DNA of 64,000 nt from NCBI GenBank assembly GCA_913776825.1, contig CAJYPV010000027.1, forward strand, positions 186,001 through 250,000, in the 5' to 3' direction. The position numbers and the translations under genes are program-made. Positions within the stretch are counted from its first letter, which is position 1. Every line of letters starts with the position of its first letter. This stretch comes from Burkholderiaceae bacterium. GTDB lineage: Bacteria; Pseudomonadota; Gammaproteobacteria; Burkholderiales; Burkholderiaceae_C. The notes below the pieces were generated by a model. The model was given only the letters and a program-made list of their open reading frames with translations, was not told where the DNA came from and made no database searches. Shown in pieces: positions 21,917 to 32,393 of this stretch.

Positions 21917-21944
21917 AAAGGGGTCGCCTGTTGGCGACCCCTTT
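21917..21944. terminator. Bidirectional-looking hairpin terminator
   Basis: AAAGGGGTCGCC TGTT GGCGACCCCTTT. Confidence 0.6.
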
Positions 21945-22052
21945 GCTTGATGGGTGAGTGGTCCGACGATGCGCGCGGGCTGTCAGCAGGTGTAAGTGCT
22001 GTGCCAGTGCGTGAGGCCGTGGCCGCGCTTCGTGGCGGCGTCCGGACCTTGC

Positions 22053-25000
22053 TTAGAACTTGTAGTTCGCGCCCAGCAGGAACTCTCGACCCGTCACGTG
22101 ATAGACCACGGGGCTGTTGCGGGCGCGGCTGATGAACTGGTCGTTCGCTTCATTGGTCAGGTTGACGCCCTCCAGCGTGACGGTGAGGCGGTCGTTGAAC
22201 TTGTAGGAGATCGAGGCGTCCACATTGAGCGTCTCGTTCTTGCCCTCGACATCGTTGTTGTTCTGACCCGGCACGCGGGTCAGGAACGCGGACCGCTGCG
22301 AGGCCGACACCCGGGCGCTGAAACGGTTGTCGTCGTAGTACAGCGTGGCATTCCACGAGCGCGGCGACATGTTCAGCAGGTCATCCACGATCACGCTGTT
22401 GCTGGTCGGCGAAACCAGGTAGGTGATCTTGGACTTCACATAGGTGTAGTTCAGCACCGTGCCGAAGTTCTTGCCCCAGCTCGGCAGGAAGCTGAACGGC
22501 TGCTGATAGTTCAGCTCGACGCCGCGCAGCTTGCCCCCCGGTGTGTTGATCGGCGTGGTGGTCTGGAAGACCTCTTCCCCGGTGAAGTTGGATGGCAGCA
22601 GCGACAGCGGCAATCCGGTCTGGTTGAACGGAATGTTGTTGCGCAGGCTCTGGATGTAGGTGTCGATGTTCTTCTGGAACACGCCCACGCCGATGAAGGC
22701 ATTGCGACCGAAATACCACTCGGCGCTGCCGTCGAAGGTCTTGGCACGGAACGGCTTCAGGAACGGATTGCCGGTGGTGATCGACAAGGTCCCGGTGGTG
22801 CTGATCGTGCCGCCCGGGTTGAGGTTGCCCAGCTGCGGACGGGCCATCACCTTCGCGGCCGCGAAACGCAGGATGAAGTCGCGGGTGAGATTCGCCGAGA
22901 CATTCAGCGAGGGCAACCAGTCCTTGTAGCGCTGGCTGATGATCACTTCGGTGCCGCCACCGCTGGCCAGGTAGCCGGTCGCCGCCTGCTCGGTCTCGAC
23001 ATACCGCACGCCCAGGTTGCCCTGGACCGGCAGGCCGAGCACACGGGTCTCGAAGTCCGCCTGCAGGAAGCCGCCCTTGTCGCGCTCGGTCACCTTGCGG
23101 TTGTTGCCGCGCGCATTGCCATTGGTGGTCGACGACAGGGTGAAGTCGCCCGGACCGCCGGCAGGACCGCTCTTGATGCAGTTGCAGTAGATGTCGTAGG
23201 CCGCGGCGATCGCGTTCAGATCGGGAATGACCCAGGAGGTCGGCGTGCCCGCCGGCAGGTTCAGGCCGCTGCCGAAACCGGTCAGCATCGTGGTGAGGCC
23301 GCCGCTGCCGGCGGCCGGCGCGAAGATCGTGTCGTTCTGATTGACCCGGCGGTATTCGTAGGTGTCGAACTTGTACTGCTTGTAGTCCACGCCCGCCTTG
23401 AGCGTCAGCGCATCCGGAATCGCCTCCCAGGCCAGGTCCAGATGGGCGATGTCATTGCGATTGGTCGCGCCCTGCGGCCGGATGCGGATCTCGCTGGTCG
23501 TCGTGTTGGTGACCGTGCCCGGCTGCGTGCCGGAACTGACCTGCGGCACGCCGACGATGCCCAGCGCGCCGCCGGCCTGCGCCGGATCGAACGGATAGCC
23601 GATCACCGGCAGCCGGTCATTGCCGCGGAAGTCCAGCGTGTAGCCGTTGACATTCAGCGCATCCAGCGTGGTCGTGGTCTGCACCGGATTGCGGAAGGCG
23701 GAATTCGCGCGGCCCACCTTGGCATTGAGCTTCAGGTGATCGCCGAATTGCTGCTCCAGCGTCAGGCTGGGCTGGGTGAAGGTGGTCGACAGCTTGTCGA
23801 AGCGCGACTCCGACCGCACGTCCACGCCGTTGTACTTGCCGTAGAGCAGCGCGCCGTTCGGGCCGTATTCGGTCTCGACCACGCTGGTTTGCGGCTTGCC
23901 GCCCTGGCTGGCGGTGCGGCTGAAGGAGATCGCCTCCAGGAAGTCCTCCTGACGCGTCGCCTTGAGCTTCGAATAGAGCAGATCGAAGCTGACCAGCGTG
24001 CTGTCGGTCGGCCGCACCTGGACCGAGCTGGTCAGGCCGAGTCGATCCTGGTCATGGCTGAGCCGGCCATAACGCGGCAGGCGCGGATGGAAGTTGTTGG
24101 CGCTGCTGGCATCGGCATATGCCGCATTCGTGGCGGCGCTGCCGGGCAGGCGCGGCACACCCTGGGCGGCCGGGCCGCAATTGGCGGCCGTCGTCGTCGG
24201 ATTGGCCGGCGTCACGCCGGTCGGCGAGCACCAGCCGCCCGACGACGGCCCGTTGTCCCAGCGCACGCTGGAGAAGCCTTCCTCAAACAGCCGGCGCTTG
24301 GAGTACGCGCCCGACAGCAGCACGCCGATGCGCTTGTCCGCGAACACATCGCTGACCAGGAAGGCCAGGCGCGGATCGGTCTCCTTGGCCAGGTCGTTGT
24401 AGCGCGCCTTGACCGAGCCGGTGATGACCCGCTTGTTGAAGTCGAACGGTCGCGCCGCCTGCAGATCGACGGTCGCGCCCAGCGAGCCCTCATCCACTTC
24501 GGCCGAGCTGCTCTTGCGCACGGTGATGGTGTTGAACAGCTCCGAGGCGAAGACGTTGAAGTCAAAGCCGCGCGAGCGATTGGCGCCGCCGGAGCTGTCG
24601 GTGCCGCCGGTCGTGGCCAGCGCCTCGATGCCGTTGATGCGCACACGGGTGAAGTCCGCGCCCAGGCCGCGCACGGTGATGTTGCGGCCTTCGCCGGCGT
24701 CCCGGTCGATCACCACGCCGGGCACGCGCTGCAGCGATTCCGCCAGGTTGGTGTCCGGGAATTTGGCGATGTCCTCGGCCTTCACCACATCCACGATGCC
24801 GCGCTCATTGCGCTTGGCATTGAGCGCGCTTTCCAGCGAGGCCCGGATGCCGGAGATCACCACGGTTTCCAAGGCCTGTGAATTGGCGTCCTTGGCATCA
24901 GGCGCGGAGGCCGCAGAAGCGGCGGCCGCCGGCGCGGCGGGCGTGCTCTGGGCCCACGCCGGCATCGCCAGGGTCACCGTGCCCAGCAGGCAGGCGGCCA

Positions 25001-25136
25001 GTTGGGCCAGTGGCGTCAGGCGCGCGGGCGGGATGTCGCGGTGCGACGAGGTCTCCAGACGGCGCGTGCCGTGCGGGCGACGACGGAGGAGGGCGGACGG
25101 GGACGTCCCGAGGCGGGTCCCAAGGCGTTGGGGCAT
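22053..25136 (-). CDS. TonB-dependent receptor (Xanthomonas/Caulobacter type), likely oligogalacturonide uptake by context
   Basis: about 1027 aa from MPQRLGTRLG...; plug RASLESALNAKRNERGIVDVVKAEDIAKFPDTNLAESLQRVPGVVIDRDAGEGRNITVRGLGADFTRVRINGIEA; C-terminal GANYKF; next to pectin genes. Confidence 0.85.
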   Translation of the reverse strand: MPQRLGTRLGTSPSALLRRRPHGTRRLETSSHRDIPPARLTPLAQLAACLLGTVTLAMPAWAQSTPAAPAAAASAASAPDAKDANSQALETVVISGIRASLESALNAKRNERGIVDVVKAEDIAKFPDTNLAESLQRVPGVVIDRDAGEGRNITVRGLGADFTRVRINGIEALATTGGTDSSGGANRSRGFDFNVFASELFNTITVRKSSSAEVDEGSLGATVDLQAARPFDFNKRVITGSVKARYNDLAKETDPRLAFLVSDVFADKRIGVLLSGAYSKRRLFEEGFSSVRWDNGPSSGGWCSPTGVTPANPTTTAANCGPAAQGVPRLPGSAATNAAYADASSANNFHPRLPRYGRLSHDQDRLGLTSSVQVRPTDSTLVSFDLLYSKLKATRQEDFLEAISFSRTASQGGKPQTSVVETEYGPNGALLYGKYNGVDVRSESRFDKLSTTFTQPSLTLEQQFGDHLKLNAKVGRANSAFRNPVQTTTTLDALNVNGYTLDFRGNDRLPVIGYPFDPAQAGGALGIVGVPQVSSGTQPGTVTNTTTSEIRIRPQGATNRNDIAHLDLAWEAIPDALTLKAGVDYKQYKFDTYEYRRVNQNDTIFAPAAGSGGLTTMLTGFGSGLNLPAGTPTSWVIPDLNAIAAAYDIYCNCIKSGPAGGPGDFTLSSTTNGNARGNNRKVTERDKGGFLQADFETRVLGLPVQGNLGVRYVETEQAATGYLASGGGTEVIISQRYKDWLPSLNVSANLTRDFILRFAAAKVMARPQLGNLNPGGTISTTGTLSITTGNPFLKPFRAKTFDGSAEWYFGRNAFIGVGVFQKNIDTYIQSLRNNIPFNQTGLPLSLLPSNFTGEEVFQTTTPINTPGGKLRGVELNYQQPFSFLPSWGKNFGTVLNYTYVKSKITYLVSPTSNSVIVDDLLNMSPRSWNATLYYDDNRFSARVSASQRSAFLTRVPGQNNNDVEGKNETLNVDASISYKFNDRLTVTLEGVNLTNEANDQFISRARNSPVVYHVTGREFLLGANYKF

Positions 25137-25373
25137 GACTTTGTCTCCACAGGTTCTTCTCGACCGTCGGCGCGGGATCATGGCCCGTCGCTCTGGCGGC
25201 GCGTCATCAGTCACGGGCGCACGGAGGGCGCCACCGGTAAGCGGGGTCGGACGCCGCTGCAGTGCGGTCGTCCGTCGGTCGTACTGCTGGGGAAAGTGGG
25301 TACTGCGTCGGCGCCCGCCGTCCGCCGGGGCGGGCCCGGACGGGGTCGGTCACCGGGGGTCCGGCGTCACGGC

Positions 25374-25793
25374 TCAGAGGTAGTCGTCGCGCCGTGGGGA
25401 GAACTGATCCAGCAAGGTGCTGTCGGGCTCCAGGGCGACCACGCCGTGGCGGTGCAGCCGCGGCGCGATGAAGGCATCGCCCACCTTCAGCACCCGCTTC
25501 ACGCCGGCCACCTCGCAGGCGAAGGAGCCGCTGATCACGAACGCGATCTGGTCATGGGCGTCATGGGCGTGCGGGGTGCCGACGGCGCCCTGGTCGAACT
25601 GCACCAGCACCGACATCAGCTCCGGCGTGTGCCCGACGATCTTGCGGCGGATGCCGTCGCCCAGATCCGTCCACGGCGTGGCGGCATGGTCGAAGTAAGG
25701 CTGGATCGAGCCCCCGGAAGCGCCGGTGTCGGCGTGGGAAGGGGTGTCGGCGCTGGCCTCGGCCGTCGCGGTCGTCGGGGTCTGTGCGTTCAT
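25374..25793 (-). CDS. kdgF: Cupin-domain protein, KdgF-like (pectin degradation)
   Basis: 139 aa single cupin (TPHAHDAHDQIAFVISGSFACEVAGVKRVLKVGDAFIAPRLHRHGVVAL), divergent from kduI. Confidence 0.75.
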   Translation of the reverse strand: MNAQTPTTATAEASADTPSHADTGASGGSIQPYFDHAATPWTDLGDGIRRKIVGHTPELMSVLVQFDQGAVGTPHAHDAHDQIAFVISGSFACEVAGVKRVLKVGDAFIAPRLHRHGVVALEPDSTLLDQFSPRRDDYL

Positions 25794-25860
25794 GTCTCGT
25801 GCCGCTGAAGGCGGTCTTCAACCGTTGTTGCGAGCAACTATAGCGAGACAATAAAAAAAT

Positions 25861-25894
25861 GAAACGGCGGTTCACTAGATAGAAACCATAGTTC
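25861..25894. promoter_or_regulatory. Tandem candidate KdgR-type operators (GAAAC-N4-GTTC x2, 21 bp apart)
   Basis: GAAACGGCGGTTC (25861-25873) and GAAACCATAGTTC (25882-25894) in the kdgF/kduI divergent intergenic region. Confidence 0.5.
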
Positions 25895-25971
25895 CGGGAA
25901 AGTCCGAAGAGCCGTTAGGCTTGCGCCGAAATCTGCTTTTCGACCCGCACAGAACATTGCCGAGGATGACC

Positions 25972-26808
25972 ATGGAGATTCGCCAACCCGTCCACAGCGA
26001 GCATGCCCGCACGCTCGATACCGAAGGCCTGCGACGGCACTTCCTGGTGGAAAACCTGTTCCAGCCGGACCAGGCCACGCTGACCTACAGCCAGATCGAT
26101 CGCATCATCGTCGGCGGCATCATGCCGGTCAGCCGGCCGGTGAGTTTCGCTCCGGAACTGGGCCGCCACACCGGCACCGACTTCTTTCTGCAGCGCCGCG
26201 AGCTGGGCCTGATCAACATCGGCGGCGCCGCCCGGGTGCTGGTCGATGACCAGCAGTTCGAGATCGGCCCGCGCGAGGCCCTGTATGTCGGTCAGGGCGC
26301 CAGGATCCTGGAATTCAAGAGCGTGGATCCGGCCCAGCCGGCCAAGCTGTATTTCAACTGTGCGCCGGCGCACACCGCCTATCCGCACCGCAAGGTCACG
26401 CTGGCCGAGGCCTCGCCCGAGACCCTGGGCTCGCCCGAGACCAGCAACCGCCGCACCATCTACAAGTTCCTGGTGCCGGACGTGCTGCCCACCTGCCAGC
26501 TGCTGATGGGCATGACCCAGCTGGAGCCCGGCAGCCTGTGGAACACCATGCCCTGCCACCAGCATGACCGCCGCATGGAGGTCTATTTCTACTTCGACAT
26601 GAATCCGGATGCGGTGGTCTTCCACATGCTGGGCGAACCCACCCAGACCCGCCATCTGGTGGTGCGCAGCGAGCAGGCGGTGATCAGCCCGAGCTGGTCC
26701 ATCCATTCCGGTGTCGGCACCCAGGCCTACACCTTCATCTGGGGCATGGTCGGCGAGAACCAGGTCTTCAAGGACATGGACCATGTGCCCATGACCGCGC
26801 TGCGTTGA
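25972..26808 (+). CDS. kduI: 5-dehydro-4-deoxy-D-glucuronate isomerase
   Basis: 278 aa [57 protein letters not shown]..., strongly KduI-like. Confidence 0.95.
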   Translation: MEIRQPVHSEHARTLDTEGLRRHFLVENLFQPDQATLTYSQIDRIIVGGIMPVSRPVSFAPELGRHTGTDFFLQRRELGLINIGGAARVLVDDQQFEIGPREALYVGQGARILEFKSVDPAQPAKLYFNCAPAHTAYPHRKVTLAEASPETLGSPETSNRRTIYKFLVPDVLPTCQLLMGMTQLEPGSLWNTMPCHQHDRRMEVYFYFDMNPDAVVFHMLGEPTQTRHLVVRSEQAVISPSWSIHSGVGTQAYTFIWGMVGENQVFKDMDHVPMTALR

Positions 26809-26822
26809 AAAGGGACCCTGAC

Positions 26823-27584
26823 ATGATCCTGGATCAATTCCAGCTGGATGGCCGCGTGGCCATCGTCACCGGTTGCAATACCGGTTTGGGGCAGGGCATG
26901 GCGGTCGCGCTGGCCCAGGCCGGTGCCGATGTGGTGGGCGTGAATGTGTCCGACCCGGTCGAGACGCGCGCGGAGGTCGAGCGACTGGGTCGCCGCTTCC
27001 TGGACCTGCGGGCCAATCTGGGCGACATCAGCTGCATCGAAGGCCTGGTGGCCGAAGCCAAGTCCCTGACCGGCCGCATCGACATCCTGGTCAACAACGC
27101 CGGCATCATCCGCCGCGAGGACGCCATCCGCTTCAGCGAGAAGGATTGGGACGATGTCATCGACCTGAACCTGAAGACGGTGTTCTTCTTCTCGCAGGCG
27201 GTGGCCCGGCAATACCTGGCACAAGGCGGCGGCGGCAAGATCATCAATGTGGCGTCGATGCTGTCCTTCCAGGGCGGCGTGCGGGTGCCGTCCTACACCG
27301 CCAGCAAGAGCGGCGTGATGGGCATCACCCGGCTGATGGCCAATGAATGGGCCTCGCACGGCATCAATGTGAATGCGATCGCGCCCGGCTACATGGCGAC
27401 CAACAACACCGTCGCGCTGCGCCAGGACGAGAACCGCAATGCCGCCATCCTGGAGCGCATTCCGGCCGGCCGCTGGGGCGTGCCCGACGACCTGGCCGGC
27501 CCTGTGGTGTTCCTCGCGTCCAAGGCCTCCGACTACGTCAATGGTTACACCGTCGCGGTCGACGGCGGCTGGCTGGCCAGATAA
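26823..27584 (+). CDS. kduD: 2-dehydro-3-deoxy-D-gluconate 5-dehydrogenase
   Basis: 253 aa SDR MILDQFQLDGRVAIVTGCNTGLGQGMAVALAQAGADVVGVN...IRREDAIRFSEKDWDDVIDLNLKTVFF...; matches KduD. Confidence 0.95.
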   Translation: MILDQFQLDGRVAIVTGCNTGLGQGMAVALAQAGADVVGVNVSDPVETRAEVERLGRRFLDLRANLGDISCIEGLVAEAKSLTGRIDILVNNAGIIRREDAIRFSEKDWDDVIDLNLKTVFFFSQAVARQYLAQGGGGKIINVASMLSFQGGVRVPSYTASKSGVMGITRLMANEWASHGINVNAIAPGYMATNNTVALRQDENRNAAILERIPAGRWGVPDDLAGPVVFLASKASDYVNGYTVAVDGGWLAR

Positions 27585-27917
27585 CTTCTCTACGCGCTGC
27601 GCGCGCCCCGGCCACAAGGGCCGTGTGAGCTGCGGGAGCTGATCCATCCGTCGGATGGGCCGGCTCCGGTGGCCCGCATCAGGGGGCGAGTCGGTGGGCA
27701 CGGCCCACGCCGGTATCTGCGGTCATGGAGGCGGTCCGCGATGGTCTGAGGACGATCGCGCGGCCCTCTGCAGGCCGGACGCCGGCGGCACGGCCGGGAG
27801 ACGACGCGGCTGCCTCAGGGCAGCGCGCGGCGGACCCCGGCGCGATGCCCGAACTCCGCTTGGCATCCGCCGACGCGCGCGGACTTGGCTCGATCGTCAC
27901 CGACGGAGACACGGTGC

Positions 27918-28805
27918 ATGTATGAGAACAAGAAGCTGGGCTTCATGTTCGTCCTGCCATTCGTGCTGGGCGTGCTGCTGTTCAAGCTCTTTCCCTTCGT
28001 GATGAGCTTCGCGCTCAGCTTCACGCAGTACGACCTGATCGATCCGCCGCAGTTCGTCGGACTTCAGAACTATGAAGAGCTCGCGACCGCGGATCCGCTG
28101 TTCCGCAAGTCGCTGGGCGTGACGCTGCTGTTTGCGCTGCTGGCGGTGCCGCTGCGCGTCGGCTTCGCGCTGCTGATCGCGCATGTGCTGAATTTCAAGC
28201 TGCGCGGCATCAACTTCTTTCGCGCGGCGTTCTACATCCCGTCCATCCTCGGCGGCTCGATCGCGGTGGCGGTGCTGTGGCGTTTCGTCTTCGCCAAGAA
28301 CGGGCTGGTCAACCTGCTGCTGGCCAAGCTCGGCATGACCCCGATCGCCTGGCTGGCCGATGAGCATTACTCGATGTGGACCATCGTGCTGCTGTTCACC
28401 TGGCAGTTCGGCTCGGCGATGGTGATCTTTCTGGCCGCGCTGCAGAACGTGTCGGTGTCGCTCTATGAAGCCGCCGAATGCGATGGCGCCAGCAAGTCCC
28501 AGCAGTTCTGGAAGATCACCGTGCCGCTGATCACGCCGGTGATCTTCTTCAACATGATCATGCAGATGGTCCATGCCTTCCAGGAATTCAACGGCCCCTA
28601 CATGATCACCGAGGGCGGCCCGCTGCATTCCACCTATGTGCTGGCGCTCTACATCTACGACCAGAGCTTCCGCTTCTTCAACCTCGGTTATGGCGCGGCC
28701 CTGTCGTGGGTGCTGTTCGCGCTGGTCGGCGGCCTGGCGGCGTTCTCCTTCTGGAGCTCCAAGTACTGGGTCTTCTATTCCGGCGAGAAGGAGCAGAAGC
28801 GATGA
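27918..28805 (+). CDS. togM: Carbohydrate ABC transporter permease (TogM-like)
   Basis: MYENKKLGFMFVLPFVLGVLLFKLFPFVMSFALSFTQYDLIDPPQFVGLQNYEEL..., EAA loop; pectin locus context. Confidence 0.8.
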   Translation: MYENKKLGFMFVLPFVLGVLLFKLFPFVMSFALSFTQYDLIDPPQFVGLQNYEELATADPLFRKSLGVTLLFALLAVPLRVGFALLIAHVLNFKLRGINFFRAAFYIPSILGGSIAVAVLWRFVFAKNGLVNLLLAKLGMTPIAWLADEHYSMWTIVLLFTWQFGSAMVIFLAALQNVSVSLYEAAECDGASKSQQFWKITVPLITPVIFFNMIMQMVHAFQEFNGPYMITEGGPLHSTYVLALYIYDQSFRFFNLGYGAALSWVLFALVGGLAAFSFWSSKYWVFYSGEKEQKR

Positions 28806-29719
28806 GCCGCCTCGATATCCGCTCCAAGCCGCTGGCCGCGGCGCCGCACGGCGCGGCGGGCCTGCCCGAGCCGCTGGTGCTCGGCCGTGACCGCGGCCAT
28901 CCGTGGCTGCGTTATGCGGCGCTGATCGCCGTGGCGGTGGTGATGCTGTATCCGCTGCTGTGGCTGGTGGGCGCGTCGTTCAAGAGCAATGCGGAGATCT
29001 TCACCTCCGCCGGCTTCTGGCCGGACCGGCTGGATTTCAGCGCCTATGCCAAGGGCTGGAAGACCAGCACCGAATACACCTTCGCCACCTATTTCCTCAA
29101 CAGCTTCCTGATCACCATTCCGCGCATCATCGTCACCGTGATCTCCTGCGTGCTGGTGGCCTATGCGTTTGCCCGCTTCGAGTTCTGGGGCAAGAAGCTG
29201 CTGTTCAGCATCATGATCGCCACCATGATGCTGCCGCTGATCGTGCTGCGTCTGCCGCAGTACCTGGTGTTCCGCGAGATCGGCTGGCTGGATTCCTATC
29301 TGCCGCTGATCGTGCCCTCGGCCTTCGCCACCGACACCTTCTTCGTGTTCATGCTGGTGCAGTTCCTGCGCGGCATTCCGCGCGACATGGAAGAAGCGGC
29401 CCAGATCGACGGCTGCAATGCGCTGCAGCTGCTCTGGCACATCATCGTGCCGATGCTCAAGCCGGCCATCATTTCGGTGATCGTCTTCCAGTTCATCTGG
29501 ACCATGAATGACTTCATGGGGCCGCTGATCTATCTGGGCTCGGTCGAGAAATACCCCGTGTCGCTCGCGCTGAAGATGAGCATCGGCGCCACCGAGGAAG
29601 TCGAGTGGGCCAATGTGATCGCGATCTCGGTCGTGGCCCTGATTCCCTCGGTGCTGGTGTTCTTCGCGGCCCAGCGGCACTTCATCGAAGGGGCGACCTC
29701 CTCCGGCGTGAAGGGATGA
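28802..29719 (+). CDS. togN: Carbohydrate ABC transporter permease (TogN-like)
   Basis: 305 aa; EAA loop EEAAQIDGCNALQLLWHIIVPMLKP; start overlaps the upstream stop (ATGA). Confidence 0.8.
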   Translation: MSRLDIRSKPLAAAPHGAAGLPEPLVLGRDRGHPWLRYAALIAVAVVMLYPLLWLVGASFKSNAEIFTSAGFWPDRLDFSAYAKGWKTSTEYTFATYFLNSFLITIPRIIVTVISCVLVAYAFARFEFWGKKLLFSIMIATMMLPLIVLRLPQYLVFREIGWLDSYLPLIVPSAFATDTFFVFMLVQFLRGIPRDMEEAAQIDGCNALQLLWHIIVPMLKPAIISVIVFQFIWTMNDFMGPLIYLGSVEKYPVSLALKMSIGATEEVEWANVIAISVVALIPSVLVFFAAQRHFIEGATSSGVKG

Positions 29720-29792
29720 CCGGCGCCCGTCGGGCCGCGGCCTGCACCGCGCGCCGGCCCGGCACGACCTCACAACAAGACTCGAGACAGCG

Positions 29793-30932
29793 ATGGCAAG
29801 ACTCAATCTGAACAAGGTCGAGAAGACCTATCCGAATGGCTTCAAGGCGGTCCACGGTGTCGACCTGGACATCAAGGACGGCGAGTTCATGGTGTTCGTC
29901 GGCCCGAGCGGCTGCGCCAAGTCCACGCTGCTGCGCATGATCGCCGGCCTGGAGAGCATCTCCGGCGGCGAGCTGCGCATCGGCGATCGCGTGGTCAATA
30001 CCCTGCCGCCCAAGCAGCGCGGCATCGCGATGGTGTTCCAGAACTACGCGCTCTATCCCCACATGAAGGTCTACGAGAACCTGGCCTTCGGACTGAAGCT
30101 GGCCGGCACGCCGAAGGCCGAGCTCGACCAGCGGGTGCGCCATGCGGCGCGGCTGCTGGAAATGGAGCATCTGCTGGAGCGCTATCCGAAGCAGCTGTCC
30201 GGTGGCCAGGCGCAGCGGGTCGCGGTGGGCCGCGCCATTGTCAAGAAGCCGGACGTGTTCCTGTTCGACGAGCCGTTGTCCAACCTGGATGCCAAGCTGC
30301 GCGCCGCGATGCGGGTGCGCCTGACCGAGCTGCACCGCACCCTGCGCGACAGCCAGCAGCCCGCCACCACCATCTACGTCACCCATGACCAGGTCGAAGC
30401 GATGACGATGGGCGAGCGCATCTGCGTGCTCAAGGAAGGCGTGATCCAGCAGGTGGACACCCCCACCGCGCTGTATGACCGGCCTGCCAACAGCTTCGTG
30501 GCCAGCTTCATCGGCTCGCCGGAAATGAACCTGCTGGATGCGCGGCTGCAGGCCACCGACAACGGCCTGTCGGTGCTGGTCGGCGGCGCCCGGCTGGCGC
30601 TGCCGGCCGACAAGGCCAGCCGGCTGGCGACCGTCCAGACGCTCGTGGATGGCGCGCTGCAACTGGGCCTGCGGCCCGAGCACATCGGCGTGCAGCCGCG
30701 CGCGCAGGGTGACAGCCAGCCCGTAGCCACCCGCCTGCGCTTTGCCGAGCACATGGGCTCGGAGCTGTATCTGCATGTCGAGATCGGCGATGCCCGCCTC
30801 ACCGCCCGCATCCCCGCGGAACAGGCCGGCGTGCTGCAGGGCCTGGACCGCGGCGACGCCATCACCCTGCATCTGCAGATGTCCGCCTGCCATCTCTTCG
30901 ATGCCAAGACCGGCATCAACCTGCTGACATGA
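29793..30932 (+). CDS. togA: Carbohydrate ABC transporter ATP-binding protein (TogA-like)
   Basis: 379 aa; GPSGCAKST, LSGGQAQRVAVGRAI, MalK-type C-terminus. Confidence 0.82.
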   Translation: MARLNLNKVEKTYPNGFKAVHGVDLDIKDGEFMVFVGPSGCAKSTLLRMIAGLESISGGELRIGDRVVNTLPPKQRGIAMVFQNYALYPHMKVYENLAFGLKLAGTPKAELDQRVRHAARLLEMEHLLERYPKQLSGGQAQRVAVGRAIVKKPDVFLFDEPLSNLDAKLRAAMRVRLTELHRTLRDSQQPATTIYVTHDQVEAMTMGERICVLKEGVIQQVDTPTALYDRPANSFVASFIGSPEMNLLDARLQATDNGLSVLVGGARLALPADKASRLATVQTLVDGALQLGLRPEHIGVQPRAQGDSQPVATRLRFAEHMGSELYLHVEIGDARLTARIPAEQAGVLQGLDRGDAITLHLQMSACHLFDAKTGINLLT

Positions 30933-32245
30933 GCAGCCGCCGCCGCTATCTGCTGGGCGCGGCCGCCTTGGGCGCGGCCTCGGTCGCGCCATCGCTGCTG
31001 CTGCATGCCGAAGAACGCGAGCCGGTGCTGCGCTTCGCCTGGTGGGGCGGGGCGGGGCGCCATGAAGCGACGCTCAAGGCCCTCGCGCTGTTCGAGCGCC
31101 GCCACGGCGTGCGGGTCAAGGCCGAATACATGGGCTTCAACGGCTACCTGGAGCGGCTCACCACGCAGATCGCGGGCGGCTCGGAGCCCGATGTCATGCA
31201 GATCAACTGGGCCTGGACGGCGATGTTCAGCAAGCGCGGCAACGGCTTCGCCGACCTGCGCCGTTTCGCCGGCCTGCTGGATCTGTCGCAGTTCGCTGCC
31301 GAGGACCTGGCTTATGGCGAGGTCGGCGGCAAGCTCAATGCGCTGCCGGTGTCGTTCAGCGCGCGGGTGATGCTCTGGAACCAGGCCGCCTTCGAACGCG
31401 CCGGCCTGGCCGTGCCCGGCACCTGGGATGAGCTCTTCGCCGCCGGACCCGCCTTCCGCCGCGCGCTGGGCGAGAACGCCTATCCGCTGGATGGCGAGCT
31501 CTACGACATGATGCTGCTGGCCCAGTCCTGGGTGCAGCAGCGCCATGGCATGGCCTATGTCGACCCCACGCAGCCGCGCGTCGCCATGACCCCGGCGGCC
31601 GCGCTGGACTGGGTGCGCATCTACCGCCGTCTGGTGGACGAGCATGTGGCCACGCCGCTGCCGCTGCGGGCCAGCCTGGGCGGTGCCGAGAAGCCCACCG
31701 AGCAGCAGCCTGATTGGGTGGTCGGTCGATGGGCCGGCAACTACACCTGGGATTCGGTGATCGCGCTGCGCTCATCGACCCTGGACAAGCAGCAGCGGCT
31801 GGTGCTGGGCGATTTCCCGACGCTGCCCGGCGCGCTGGACAGCGGCATGTTCGGTCGCCCCACCGTGATGTATGCCGTCAGCCGCCATGCGGAAAAGAAC
31901 GGCCGCGCCGAGATCGCGGCCCGTCTCGTCAATTTCCTGCTGACGGATCCGGAAGCGGCGGCCCTGCTGGGTCGCACCCGCGGGCTGCCGTCGGCGCGCG
32001 GTCCGTTCGAGCAACTGCGCGAGCAGCAGCGCGTGCCGCCGCTGGAACTGGCGGCGCACGACCAGATCCATGCGCAACGCGTGGCTGGACGGCTCAAGCG
32101 TCCCGCGCCGCTGTTCGAGCATGCCCGGCTGCACAAGTTCATGCGCGAGGTCTTCGAAACCGTGGCCTACCGCAAGACCAGCGATGAAGACGCGGCACGC
32201 CGCCTGGTGACCGAAGGCCAGGCGCTGCTGCAACGCATCAAGTGA
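30929..32245 (+). CDS. togB: ABC transporter substrate-binding protein (TogB-like)
   Basis: 438 aa; Tat-like N-terminus MSSRRRYLLGAAALGAASVAPSLLLHA; extracellular solute-binding family 1; overlaps togA stop. Confidence 0.8.
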   Translation: MSSRRRYLLGAAALGAASVAPSLLLHAEEREPVLRFAWWGGAGRHEATLKALALFERRHGVRVKAEYMGFNGYLERLTTQIAGGSEPDVMQINWAWTAMFSKRGNGFADLRRFAGLLDLSQFAAEDLAYGEVGGKLNALPVSFSARVMLWNQAAFERAGLAVPGTWDELFAAGPAFRRALGENAYPLDGELYDMMLLAQSWVQQRHGMAYVDPTQPRVAMTPAAALDWVRIYRRLVDEHVATPLPLRASLGGAEKPTEQQPDWVVGRWAGNYTWDSVIALRSSTLDKQQRLVLGDFPTLPGALDSGMFGRPTVMYAVSRHAEKNGRAEIAARLVNFLLTDPEAAALLGRTRGLPSARGPFEQLREQQRVPPLELAAHDQIHAQRVAGRLKRPAPLFEHARLHKFMREVFETVAYRKTSDEDAARRLVTEGQALLQRIK

Positions 32246-32393
32246 TGTCCTGCCACCGCACCCTTTGCCTCACCGTCCTTGTCCGTCGGGATGACCGCCA
32301 CGATCGCCTCCATTGCCTTCATCGCTGCCAATGCCGCCATCGCGGGGATGGCGTCGTGTCGGCCCCGCCTCTGCCTCGAGTCTGAAAGCCACC

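Noticed and set aside
21996-24881. 961-aa plus-strand ORF antisense to the TonB receptor
   Set aside because: Same GC-bias artefact; the receptor on the minus strand has canonical plug and C-terminal signatures.
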